From an uncultured Clostridia bacterium (GTDB lineage: Bacteria; Bacillota; Clostridia; Peptostreptococcales; Anaerovoracaceae): DNA of 57,710 nt. The notes beneath the pieces are model-generated. The model worked only from the letters and a program-made list of their open reading frames with translations. It ran no database searches and had not been told where the DNA came from. A program made the position numbers and the translations under genes. The stretch covers positions 1-57,710 of the forward strand of contig CALLHZ010000059.1 in the NCBI GenBank assembly GCA_938009115.1, read 5' to 3'. Positions 22,857-31,036 of this stretch are shown here, piece after piece (within the stretch, counting starts at the first letter, position 1; every line of letters starts with the position of its first letter).

Positions 22857-24044
22857 CTATCGTTCCGGGTCCAGCTCTGCGAACTTCGCCGCCATCGTCG
22901 GGTTGTTTCGGGTCAGCTTCTTGATCGTCACATCCTGGGCCTTATCATTGGCCAGGCGCAGATTCCGGTCGGTGCCCAGCAGCGCTTCCTTCGTCTTCTG
23001 CAGGTGGTCGATGGATTTGTCGATCTCGTCGATCGCCGACTGGAAACGCCTTGAGGCAAGGTCAAAATTCTTGCCGAAAGCATCCTTGAACTTATTCAGC
23101 TCATCCTCGAAATTGGCGATGTCAAGGTTCTGCGCTCTCACCAGGGCAAGCTCCTTTTTATACTGCAGGGAGCTCTGAGAGGCGTTGCGCAGCAGCGTGA
23201 TCATCGGAATGAAAAACTGGGGACGGATGACGTACATTTTAGGATACCTGTAAGAAACATCCACGATCCCTCCGTTGTAAAGCTCGTTGTTTGGCTCCAG
23301 CAGCGACACGAGGATCGCGTACTCGCAGCCCTTTTCAGTCCGGTCCTTGTCCAGCTCCTTCAGGAAATCCTCATTTTTCTTTTTGGTCGCGGTCTCATCG
23401 TTTTCGTTTTTCATCTCAAACATGATCGAGATGAACTCGGTGCCGGAATCGTCGGCCTCGCGGAAAATGAAATCGCCTTTGCTGCCGCTCCTGGCGTCGT
23501 TGTCTTTTTCGAAATACGCCGTGGGAAACGCAGCGGCCCGTATTTTGTTGAATTCGTTTTCGCAATGCTGCTCAAGGGTTTCCCCCACCATTTTGGTGGA
23601 CAGCTTCGCCTTCATATCCTTTAACCGCTCGATGGCGTCATCACGGTCTTTGATCTGTGTTTCGTACTTTTCCCGGAGCGACGAGGCCAGCAGCTTTTGT
23701 TCATTATCCTTGGCTTCAAGGTCCCGCTTCAGGTCATCGCGTTCCTTCTCCACGGCGCTGAGCGCCTCTTTGAGAGCCAGTTGCCGGGCAAGTTCGGCTG
23801 ATTTCAGCGATTCCTTCAGGCGCGCGATTTCCGCATCCTTGTCGGCAGCCTTCTTTTCCATTTCGCCCGTGATTTTCGTCTGTGCCAGCTCGACGGCAGT
23901 CCGCTTGTCTTGCTCGGCAAGGGCCAGCCGCTCCTGAAGGGCCTTTTCGAAAGCAGCATTGCGGACCTGGCTTAAAATATCCGCGTAACCGGCTTCGTCG
24001 AGATTGAACGTCTTCCCGCAGCTGGGACACTTGATTTCGTGCAT
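22857..24044 (-). CDS. DUF2130 protein: zinc-knuckle, long coiled coil, nuclease-like core
   Basis: 395 residues. The N-terminus has a Cys pair (IKCPSCGKTF). Residues ~30-150 are a highly charged coiled coil. The DUF2130 core follows, with SGSKGDFIFRE and SIMFEMKNE: Asp191, Glu210 and Lys212 form a D-x18-E-x-K pattern like PD-(D/E)XK nucleases. A second helical coil follows (LASRRFQSAIDEIDKSIDHLQKTKEAL). The family's function is not established; a nucleic-acid role is inferred from the core motif and the overall resemblance to RmuC-like proteins. It is a single gene, with no recognised promoter box in the gap to the feoB terminator. Confidence 0.8.
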   Translation of the reverse strand: MHEIKCPSCGKTFNLDEAGYADILSQVRNAAFEKALQERLALAEQDKRTAVELAQTKITGEMEKKAADKDAEIARLKESLKSAELARQLALKEALSAVEKERDDLKRDLEAKDNEQKLLASSLREKYETQIKDRDDAIERLKDMKAKLSTKMVGETLEQHCENEFNKIRAAAFPTAYFEKDNDARSGSKGDFIFREADDSGTEFISIMFEMKNENDETATKKKNEDFLKELDKDRTEKGCEYAILVSLLEPNNELYNGGIVDVSYRYPKMYVIRPQFFIPMITLLRNASQSSLQYKKELALVRAQNLDIANFEDELNKFKDAFGKNFDLASRRFQSAIDEIDKSIDHLQKTKEALLGTDRNLRLANDKAQDVTIKKLTRNNPTMAAKFAELDPER

Positions 24045-24097
24045 ACCTGAACCTCCTCAGCATATCTCAGTATCTGCATGGCTGCTCCCGGCAGTCA

Positions 24098-24130
24098 GCA
24101 AAACCGGCAGGCGCTTTCCGCCTGCCGGTT
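24098..24130 (-). terminator. terminator of the feoAB operon
   Basis: AACCGGCAGGCG (24102-24113) pairs perfectly with CGCCTGCCGGTT (24119-24130) around a 5-nt loop. On the minus strand it continues into TTTTGCTG. It is 14 nt past the feoB stop. Confidence 0.88.
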
Positions 24131-24144
24131 ATTATTATACCACA

Positions 24145-26382
24145 CTATGACAGCTGATTTCTTCCCCTGTGTTTACGCCGGCGGGGATTGGACGGGCAGC
24201 TGCGGCAGCTGCCTGCGCAGCCGCTCCGGCAGCCAGCCCCGTAGGCCATGGGCTCGTACCGCACCAGCTCTCTGGGTTTGGGCCGGAACAGAAGGAACAG
24301 TACCATGCCCAGCAGGAGGAATGCCACAGCGGACCAGAAGGTGAGGCCTCCGCCCTGAAGGAGCAATCCGAACTGATGGACCATCAGCGCCGCGCCGTAA
24401 GCAAACCCGGTCATATAGCCAATGGTGGCAAGGGTCCAGCGGACGCTGTTCATTTCCTTCCGGATCGTGGCCATCGTGGCGAAGCAGGGAGCGCACAGCA
24501 GGTTGAAGATGAGAAAGCTGTATGCGGTGAGGGCTGTAAAGTCCGCCGCAAGACGGCTCCAGATCTCCGTGCCGTCTTCGGCAACTTCGGCGAATCCGTA
24601 GAGCACGCCGAAGGTGCTCACCACATTTTCCTTGGCGATCAAACCGGTAAATGTGGCGACGGCGGCCTGCCAGTTTCCGAACCCCAAGGGAGCGAAAAAC
24701 GGCGCGACCCATCCTCCGATGGCTGCCAGCAGGCTGGTGTTGTTGTCGGGGACCATCATAAGGCGTCCGTCTTCGAAGCCAAAGCTCTGGAGGAACCACA
24801 GCACCATGGAGGAAACCAGAATGACGGTGCCGGCCCGCTTCACAAAGGACCAGGCCCGGTCCCAGGTCGTGCGGACGATATTGGAGAACTTCGGTTTATG
24901 ATACGGCGGAAGCTCCATGATAAACGGAGCGGCGTCGCCGGCAAAGGCCCGGGTCTTCTTCAGCATCAGGCCCGACAGGACCACCGCCGTGATCCCGACA
25001 AAATAGGCTGAAACTGCCACCAGGCCGGAGCCGCCGAACAGCGCGCCGGCAAGCAGCGCTACGATGGGCATTTTGGCGCCACAGGGAATAAAGGACGTGG
25101 TCATGATGGTCATACGCCGGTCCCGGTCATTTTCGATGGTGCGGGAGGCCATGATGCCAGGCACAGAACAGCCGGAACCGATCAGCATGGGAATGAAGCT
25201 CTTGCCGGAGAGGCCGAACTTCCGGAAGATACGATCCATAATGAAAGCGACTCTGGCCATATACCCCACGTCTTCCAGCAAGGAGAGCATCAGGAACAGC
25301 ACAGCCATCTGGGGAACAAAGCCCAGGACTGCGCCGACGCCGCCCACGATACCATCCAGCAGGAGTCCGCTGAGCACAGGAGACGCGCCGGCCTGCTCCA
25401 GCCAGACGGACAAAGGTGTATGTATCCAATTGCCGAACAGCGTATCGTTGGTGAAATCCGTTACAAAGCCGCCAACCGTGGAAATCGACACATAATAAAC
25501 CAGGAACATGATCGCCGCGAAAATCGGCAGAGCGAGCACCCGATTGGTGACGATCCGGTCGATTTTATCCGAATCGGTGCCGCCGGCTTTGATGTTCCGG
25601 CTGACGCATCGGGCCACCAGTTTTTCCACATAATCGTATCGCTGGCTGATGATGATGCTTTCCGAATCGTCGTCCATCTCCTTTTCGCACTCCCGGATAT
25701 GCTTATCCAGGTGTTGCAAGAGATCCTCGGGAAGCTCCAATTCATCCAGAACCACGTCGTCCCGCTCAAAAACCTTGGTGGCATACCAGCGCAAATACCG
25801 CTCGGGTACTCTGTCCTGGAGAGATTCTTCGATATGAGCGATGGCATGTTCAACACTTCCGCTGAAAACCGGCGGCATAGACACAGGCCGGCTGCTGCTG
25901 ACCAGTTCATAGGCTGCGTCGGCCGCTTCCAGAGAACCCATGCCGCGCAGGGCGGAGGTTTCCACAACCTTGCAGCCTAGTGCATCAGCCAGGCCTGTTA
26001 AATTGATCACATCTCCATTTTTGCGGACGATATCGATCATGTTCAGCGCGATGATCACCGGCACGCCGATCTCGATGATCTGGGTCGTCAGATACAGATT
26101 CCGTTCAATATTCGTGGCGTCCACGATATTGATCACTGCGTCAGGCTTTTCCCTGACAAGATAGTTTCTTGTGATCACTTCCTCCGGGCTGTAGGAGGAC
26201 AAGGAATAAATCCCGGGAAGATCCTGTATGACCACATCAGGCCGTCCTTTGAGTTTCCCTTCTTTTTTTTCTACCGTAACACCCGGCCAGTTGCCCACGT
26301 ATTGCTGGGAACCGGTCAGATCGTTGAACATGGTGGTTTTTCCGCTGTTGGGATTGCCCGCCAGGGCGATTTTAATGCTCAT
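24145..26382 (-). CDS. feoB: ferrous iron transport protein B
   Basis: 745 residues. An N-terminal G domain has GNPNSGKTT (G1), QDLPGIYS (G3) and LNMIDI (G4, with D instead of the usual NxxD context). Two Gate domains follow with helices such as VLALPIFAAIMFLVYYVSI and the core CSVPGIMA and CGAKMPIV. The C-terminus is short and cysteine-rich (GCRSGCAGSCRSCP), a feature of some clostridial FeoB proteins. It imports Fe(II). It is cotranscribed with feoA 13 nt upstream and controlled by the DtxR-type operator ahead of feoA. Confidence 0.96.
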   Translation of the reverse strand: MSIKIALAGNPNSGKTTMFNDLTGSQQYVGNWPGVTVEKKEGKLKGRPDVVIQDLPGIYSLSSYSPEEVITRNYLVREKPDAVINIVDATNIERNLYLTTQIIEIGVPVIIALNMIDIVRKNGDVINLTGLADALGCKVVETSALRGMGSLEAADAAYELVSSSRPVSMPPVFSGSVEHAIAHIEESLQDRVPERYLRWYATKVFERDDVVLDELELPEDLLQHLDKHIRECEKEMDDDSESIIISQRYDYVEKLVARCVSRNIKAGGTDSDKIDRIVTNRVLALPIFAAIMFLVYYVSISTVGGFVTDFTNDTLFGNWIHTPLSVWLEQAGASPVLSGLLLDGIVGGVGAVLGFVPQMAVLFLMLSLLEDVGYMARVAFIMDRIFRKFGLSGKSFIPMLIGSGCSVPGIMASRTIENDRDRRMTIMTTSFIPCGAKMPIVALLAGALFGGSGLVAVSAYFVGITAVVLSGLMLKKTRAFAGDAAPFIMELPPYHKPKFSNIVRTTWDRAWSFVKRAGTVILVSSMVLWFLQSFGFEDGRLMMVPDNNTSLLAAIGGWVAPFFAPLGFGNWQAAVATFTGLIAKENVVSTFGVLYGFAEVAEDGTEIWSRLAADFTALTAYSFLIFNLLCAPCFATMATIRKEMNSVRWTLATIGYMTGFAYGAALMVHQFGLLLQGGGLTFWSAVAFLLLGMVLFLLFRPKPRELVRYEPMAYGAGCRSGCAGSCRSCPSNPRRRKHRGRNQLS

Positions 26383-26395
26383 GGCGACCCTCCTC

Positions 26396-26617
26396 CTAAG
26401 ACACTTCGATCAAAGCTGCATCCGCTTTTCGAAGGGACAGCTCATAGCCCCGGACAGTCACTTCGATAGGGTCGCCCAGCGGCGCCACTTTTTGTACATA
26501 GATCTCCACACCCTTTGTGACACCCATATCCATAATGCGCCTGCGCAGAGCTCCCTGGCCGTGGAGCCGCTCCACTTTCACCCGCTCTTTCACACGCGCG
26601 TCTCTCAACGTTTTCAT
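26396..26617 (-). CDS. feoA: FeoA-family SH3-like protein
   Basis: 73 residues forming one FeoA domain (RIMDMGVTKGVEIYVQKVAPLGDPIEVTVRGYELSLR, shown in part: MGVTKGVEI, APLGDPIEV, LRKADA). FeoA is a cytosolic partner of FeoB in Fe(II) uptake. The ATG follows AGGAGG by 6 nt. It is the first gene of the operon behind an iron-type operator. Confidence 0.93.
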   Translation of the reverse strand: MKTLRDARVKERVKVERLHGQGALRRRIMDMGVTKGVEIYVQKVAPLGDPIEVTVRGYELSLRKADAALIEVS

Positions 26618-26640
26618 TGCATTGCCTCCTGTGATCTGAA

Positions 26641-26700
26641 AATTACGGTTAGTTATCTCTAACCGTAATTGAGTTTAACACCTCTAACTATTTTTGTCAA
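26641..26700 (-). promoter_or_regulatory. feoAB promoter with DtxR-type operator
   Basis: A perfect inverted repeat with 12-bp arms (AATTACGGTTAG, TTATCT spacer, CTAACCGTAATT; 26641-26670) lies over the predicted transcription start. Upstream, TTGACA (26695-26700) and TAAACT (26672-26677) have a 17-nt spacer. A second TAGTTAGAGGTG half-site sits in the spacer. The divergent DtxR-type gene begins 60 nt from the -35, so this protein is the probable ligand. Confidence 0.82.
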
Positions 26701-26706
26701 CCCTGC

Positions 26707-26735
26707 TTGAAAAAAAACTACTCAGATGATAGGAT
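26707..26735 (+). promoter_or_regulatory. promoter of the dtxR-type gene
   Basis: TTGAAA (26707-26712) and TAGGAT (26730-26735) with a 17-nt spacer. The start near 26742 leaves an 18-nt leader with AAAGGGGG. It is back-to-back with the feoAB promoter and outside the palindrome. Confidence 0.55.
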
Positions 26736-26759
26736 ATAAAAAGCAAAGGGGGCCTGCTG

Positions 26760-27128
26760 ATGAATATTATGAAATCCTCGGAAGACTATCTCGAAATGAT
26801 GCTGATGCTGAGGGAAAAGAAAGGCTATATCCGGTCTGTGGATATCGCTGCGGAGTTGGGCGTCACCAAGCCCAGTGTTTCCTACGCCACCAAACGGCTG
26901 CGGGAAAACGGATATATTGCGCTGAACCAGGAAGGGCTTATCGAGCTGACAGACTCAGGGATGGCCATCGCAAAAAAAATATACAAGCGACACAAGGTGA
27001 TCGCCAATTTTCTGATCAGCATCGGCGTGGAAGAAGAGACCGCTTACGAGGATGCCTGCAAAATCGAGCACGATATCAGTCCCAGGACGTTTCAGGCCCT
27101 GAGCGACCATATCAAGAAGGACTTATAA
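26760..27128 (+). CDS. short DtxR/MntR-family metal-dependent repressor
   Basis: 122 residues: a winged-helix domain (RSVDIAAELGVTKPSVSYATKRLRENGYI) followed by the metal-binding and dimerisation region (KRHKVIANFLISIGVEEETAYEDACKIEHDIS). The C-terminal SH3 domain of DtxR is missing, which is the MntR-like short form. Metal ligands likely include Glu and His of KRHK and CKIEHD. It is divergent to feoAB, whose promoter holds a perfect palindrome, so Fe(II)-dependent repression of feoAB is the simplest model; Mn(II) is possible. Confidence 0.87.
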   Translation: MNIMKSSEDYLEMMLMLREKKGYIRSVDIAAELGVTKPSVSYATKRLRENGYIALNQEGLIELTDSGMAIAKKIYKRHKVIANFLISIGVEEETAYEDACKIEHDISPRTFQALSDHIKKDL

Positions 27129-27161
27129 AAAAACACCGGCCGAAGCAAGCTTCGGCCGGTG
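27125..27161. terminator. strong terminator between dtxR-type gene and gerMN gene
   Basis: CACCGGCCGAAGC (27134-27146) pairs with GCTTCGGCCGGTG (27149-27161), 13 perfect base pairs. On the minus strand seven T residues follow directly, so it is the terminator of the whiA-to-gerMN run. On the plus strand the tail CTGCTTTGC is weak. Confidence 0.85.
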
Positions 27162-27192
27162 CTGCTTTGCGCAAACTTGCGCATTAGATCCC

Positions 27193-27765
27193 TCAGGTGA
27201 AATCAGTGCATACGATCGCTTCCACGTTATATTGGATGTTTCCCGAATCATCCGTTTCGGAAGTCAGCATAAACGGCTGGTCGATGGCCAGATGTCCCAT
27301 AAGCGTATCCGTCACCGCCCCGTCCACTGTAAACTGGACCGAAGAGATACTCTGGAAATTAAGCAGCAGCGTGCGCACGATCTGCGCGATCAGCAGCTCT
27401 TCTTCCATTGATCCGCCGGACAATCCCTCCGATGCGAAATCCACCGTTGCAGATTTCGCAGTAACAGAAACCTGGACACTCTGGATCCGGTATTCCTCCC
27501 TCAGCACGGTTTCCATGCCTTCAGGGGCTTCTCTCAATGCGTCCAGAACCACCAGGTAACGATCCTCGCCCGAAAGATCCAGCATGCGGGCTTCCTCAAC
27601 AAAGGGTTCACCCTGGCCGGTCAGCACATACTCTTCCGCGATAAAGCTTAGCTGTATCTCTTCTGATTCTTCTTCGGCATCCTTGCTGCATCCCGCTGCG
27701 ACTGTGGCCACCATCACGGCCAAACAAGCGACCAGGATCACTATGGCTGATTTTTTGCTTCTCAT
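27193..27765 (-). CDS. GerMN-domain lipoprotein
   Basis: 190 residues. A lipobox (ATVAAGCSKD) makes it a membrane-anchored exported lipoprotein. A GerMN domain follows: DRYLVVLDALREAPEGMETVL, VSVTAKSATVDFASE and LIAQIVRTLLLNFQSISSVQFTVDG. The domain is found in spore germination protein GerM and related cell-wall-associated proteins, which supports a Firmicute host. It begins 25 nt after mreB and ends at a strong terminator. Its function, a binding or structural role at the septum or wall, is inferred from the family. Confidence 0.85.
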   Translation of the reverse strand: MRSKKSAIVILVACLAVMVATVAAGCSKDAEEESEEIQLSFIAEEYVLTGQGEPFVEEARMLDLSGEDRYLVVLDALREAPEGMETVLREEYRIQSVQVSVTAKSATVDFASEGLSGGSMEEELLIAQIVRTLLLNFQSISSVQFTVDGAVTDTLMGHLAIDQPFMLTSETDDSGNIQYNVEAIVCTDFT

Positions 27766-27790
27766 CGTCCTCCCCTCCCTTCTTCCTGCG

Positions 27791-28816
27791 TCAATACGGC
27801 TTTCTCATTGATTTGCTGTTCTGCTCGCTGCTGAAACGATGGACATTCTGCAAAGCCTTGGCTGTTCCGATCACGACACACTCCACCGGATTGGGTGCCA
27901 AAGCTACGTCGATCCCGGTCCGGGTCCGGATCATCTTGTCCATATTGTGCAGCAGCGCTCCGCCGCCGCTCAGCACGATGCCGCTGTTTCCGATATCGGC
28001 TGCCAGCTCCGGCGGCACGATCTTCAATACATCGTGGATCGCTTCGCAGATCACCTCCAGCGGCTCCTGGATCGCTTCCAACACATTGGAGGAGGTCAGC
28101 TCCACGGACTCCGGCAGGCCGGTCACCAGATCCCTGCCGCGGCACAGCATCGTGAGTTCTTCTTCCCGGGGAAAGGCAGACCCGATGTTCATTTTGATCT
28201 GCTCCGCAGTCCGTTCACCGATATAGAGCCGGTGCTCCTTGCGGAGGTAACGGGCGATGGCTTCGTCGATCTTGTCTCCGGCAACTTTCGTCGAAGCGCT
28301 GGCCACGATGGAACTCATGGAAATGACAGCGATATCCGTAGTGCCGCCGCCGATGTCCACGACCATGGTGCCTTCGGGCTTGGAGATATCCAGCCCGGCG
28401 CCGATGGCGGCGGCAAGCGGCTCTTCGATCAAATAGACAGCTTTTCCGCCGGCCTGGGCCACAGCCTCGCGCACGGCCCGGCGTTCGACCTCCGAGACGC
28501 CGCTGGGCACACATACCATGATCCGCGGCTTAAAGAGCCGGGTAGAGCCGCAAGCCTTTTTGATAAAGTGCTTGAGCATCCTTTCGGCGATATCGAAATC
28601 GGATATGACGCCGTCCATCAGCGGACGGACCGCCGCAATATTGCCCGGGGTCCTCCCGAGCATTCCCTTGGCATCCTCGCCGATGGCCACGATCTCTCCG
28701 TTGTCGCGATTCACCGCGACAACGGAAGCCTCGTTGAGCACGACGCCCTTTCCGTTGATATAGACCAGGACGGTAGAGGTTCCCAGGTCGATCCCGATAT
28801 CTTCCGTGAATGACAT
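27791..28816 (-). CDS. mreB: MreB/Mbl actin-like shape-determining protein
   Basis: 341 residues. The actin-fold phosphate loops are GIDLGTSTVLVY (phosphate 1) and VVDIGGGTTDIAVIS (phosphate 2), with GGGALLHNMDKMI (adenosine loop). VPSGVSEVERRAVREA is typical of MreB. It polymerises at the inner membrane to direct lateral wall synthesis. No mreC or mreD follows; instead a GerMN lipoprotein does. An APC permease gene lies 3 nt upstream. An alternative name would be Mbl or MreBH; paralogues elsewhere in the genome cannot be assessed. Confidence 0.94.
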   Translation of the reverse strand: MSFTEDIGIDLGTSTVLVYINGKGVVLNEASVVAVNRDNGEIVAIGEDAKGMLGRTPGNIAAVRPLMDGVISDFDIAERMLKHFIKKACGSTRLFKPRIMVCVPSGVSEVERRAVREAVAQAGGKAVYLIEEPLAAAIGAGLDISKPEGTMVVDIGGGTTDIAVISMSSIVASASTKVAGDKIDEAIARYLRKEHRLYIGERTAEQIKMNIGSAFPREEELTMLCRGRDLVTGLPESVELTSSNVLEAIQEPLEVICEAIHDVLKIVPPELAADIGNSGIVLSGGGALLHNMDKMIRTRTGIDVALAPNPVECVVIGTAKALQNVHRFSSEQNSKSMRKPY

Positions 28817-28819
28817 TTT

Positions 28820-30166
28820 CTATTTCCTCTTCATGTACAGCATGCCGATCGTCTGAACGGCGAAAAACACGATCAGATACGCCAAAATAGCCTTGCCGTG
28901 AGACACATAGGCGGCATAGATCATGAACAGGGATCCCAGGATCCCCAGCGCGGGCATCAGCTTTCCTTTAAAAAAATCCATTCCGCTTTCTTTTCTCATA
29001 AAAACCCAGAAAATCGGTATATACATGGCGTATATCGTGATGATGGGCAGCTCCGAAGAGTCGAAGGAGAAAAAGCCGAACCAGGGCGCCGTAAGGTTGG
29101 CGCCGTAGAAATACAGCAGCCAGATGCCGGCAAACAGAAGCCCCAATACCGAGGCATTGGTCGGCATATTGGTCTTGGCGTCGATTTGTTTAAAAGTATC
29201 CGGCATGGGTCCCATGTTGCGCACGGACAGCGCGTAAATGCCTCTGGTGCAAGCCAGCATCAGGCCGTTCAGCGTGCCCAGACAGGAAATGACGACAAAG
29301 ACAAACAAGCCGGTCCCCATAAAATTGGAAAAGATATTGGCAAAAGCTGTTTTCGCACCGGTTTCGCCGCTCTCCATGAGGACGGCGTTTTCCACAGCGC
29401 CGGACAAGCCCACATAATAAAGAATGTAGGTGGCCATAATGAGGAACGTTCCGCGGACCAGAGCCTTGGGCAGATTCCGCTTTGCATCCTTGAGCTCTGC
29501 ATTGATGCTGGTGGCAATGATCCAGCCTTCATAGGCAAACGCTGTGGCGCATACGGCCGTCAGCAAAGCGCTGAAGGTATCCATTTCCTCTACCACTGTG
29601 GCGAAATTCTCCATGACCATCCCGCTGGACAGCCCCGAGATCGTGCCGACGATCGCCATGGCGAAAAGCGGGATCAGCTTGATGATCGTGGTGCTCACCT
29701 GGAACTTTCCGGCCAGGATGGGCGAAAGCGTGTTGAGGGCGTAGCTTGTGATCAGATAGAACGCGGTAATGGCAAGGCACTCAGGGCCTACGATGCTCCA
29801 GTCTTTTCCGATGAGCACACAGGTGTATCTTGCGGATACCCAGGCTAAAACGCTCACAAGGGTCGGGTAGTAGACGGTCGCCATGAACCAACCCACGAAG
29901 TAACCGTATTTTGTGCCCATGGTCGCTTCGGCATAGTCCACGATGCCGCTCACTTTTTCGTATTTGGTCGCCATGACTGCAAAATTATAAGCGCACACGA
30001 TCATGATGACGCCGCCGATGATCCAGGCCAGGATGCCCACAGACAGATTTCCTCCTGTTGCGGTCAGGATTTTTTCCGCCTTGAAAAACACACCGCTGCC
30101 GATGACGATGCCCACGACCATCGCCGTGGCTGTCGCCAGCCCATACTTCTTTTGTAATGCTTCCAC
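28820..30166 (-). CDS. APC-superfamily amino acid permease
   Basis: 448 residues with about 12 membrane helices. The first helix has MVVGIVIGSGVFFKAEKIL, the APC substrate-binding unwound region (GSGVF). Further signatures include AFAYEGWIIATSINAELKDAKRNLPKAL, which matches the LAT/YkbA group (AFDGW). It would import an amino acid by proton symport or exchange; the substrate is not predictable. The gene lies between mreB and the EamA gene, and the 3-20 nt gaps indicate one transcript. Confidence 0.9.
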   Translation of the reverse strand: MEALQKKYGLATATAMVVGIVIGSGVFFKAEKILTATGGNLSVGILAWIIGGVIMIVCAYNFAVMATKYEKVSGIVDYAEATMGTKYGYFVGWFMATVYYPTLVSVLAWVSARYTCVLIGKDWSIVGPECLAITAFYLITSYALNTLSPILAGKFQVSTTIIKLIPLFAMAIVGTISGLSSGMVMENFATVVEEMDTFSALLTAVCATAFAYEGWIIATSINAELKDAKRNLPKALVRGTFLIMATYILYYVGLSGAVENAVLMESGETGAKTAFANIFSNFMGTGLFVFVVISCLGTLNGLMLACTRGIYALSVRNMGPMPDTFKQIDAKTNMPTNASVLGLLFAGIWLLYFYGANLTAPWFGFFSFDSSELPIITIYAMYIPIFWVFMRKESGMDFFKGKLMPALGILGSLFMIYAAYVSHGKAILAYLIVFFAVQTIGMLYMKRK

Positions 30167-30187
30167 TCTTTTTCTCCTCTCTTTTCC

Positions 30188-31033
30188 TTAAGATCCTTTC
30201 CCTGTTCGGGCTTTTCGATAATTATATATAATGATCGTCGTAAACACAATCACAGCGCCGGTCATCGCCATGGGCGTAAATACCTCTTTATAAAAAATGG
30301 CGACCCACAGAGGATTCAGGATGGGCTCGATACCGGTGACCAGACTGGCGGTGATCGCCGGGGTCGTTTCCAGCCCTTTTGTGAGGAAGACGTAAGCCAA
30401 ACCCAGCTGAAAGACTCCCAGGATCACCACGGCAGCCAACGCGGGCGTCCCGGGATCGTTTACATTCATAAGAAAAGGCAGTCCGATGAACACGCTGTAG
30501 ATCTGCCCGATCAGCACGGAGGAAAGCGGATCGGAATCTTTGGCGCTGTTCAGCATAAAAACACCGGCATAGGAAAGGCCCGAAACAAGGGCCAGCACAT
30601 TGCCCAGCATATTGCCGGCCGAAAGGCCGTCCACCACAAAGAATCCGATACCCAGCAAAACCAGGATGCAAGCGATGACGTCATCCTTTTTGGGTCTGAC
30701 GCCGAAAATGAGATACGTCAGCAATATAATGAAGATAGGCGCGGTAAACTGGAGAATGATGGTGTTGCCCGCTGTGGTCAGTTTATTGGCCAGGCTGAAG
30801 AGATTGTTGGTTCCGGCGATGCACAGGGAGCCGATGAAAACGGTGCGATTGAACCGGATCCGATGGCCGATGGCCTTCATGAAAAGGAAAACGATCACTG
30901 CCGCGATCATATTTCTTGCGGAATTGATGGCCAGCGCATGCCACGGAATGATTTTATAGCACAGGCCGCCGATGCTGAAAAGCGTCGCTGCAGTAAAAAC
31001 GTAGAATGTTCCTGCTTTTTTCTTGTCGACCAT
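30188..31033 (-). CDS. EamA/DMT-family transporter
   Basis: 281 residues, ten hydrophobic helices in two EamA repeats (VFTAATLFSIGGLCYK ... ARNMIAAVIVFLFM; VLALVSGLSYAGVFML ... LAYVFLTKGLETTPAITASLVTGIEPILNPLW). DMT carriers export or exchange amino acids and other metabolites. It begins 3 nt after whiA, so it is clearly coupled to it, and an APC permease follows. Confidence 0.87.
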   Translation of the reverse strand: MVDKKKAGTFYVFTAATLFSIGGLCYKIIPWHALAINSARNMIAAVIVFLFMKAIGHRIRFNRTVFIGSLCIAGTNNLFSLANKLTTAGNTIILQFTAPIFIILLTYLIFGVRPKKDDVIACILVLLGIGFFVVDGLSAGNMLGNVLALVSGLSYAGVFMLNSAKDSDPLSSVLIGQIYSVFIGLPFLMNVNDPGTPALAAVVILGVFQLGLAYVFLTKGLETTPAITASLVTGIEPILNPLWVAIFYKEVFTPMAMTGAVIVFTTIIIYNYRKARTGKGS

Positions 31034-31036
31034 AAG

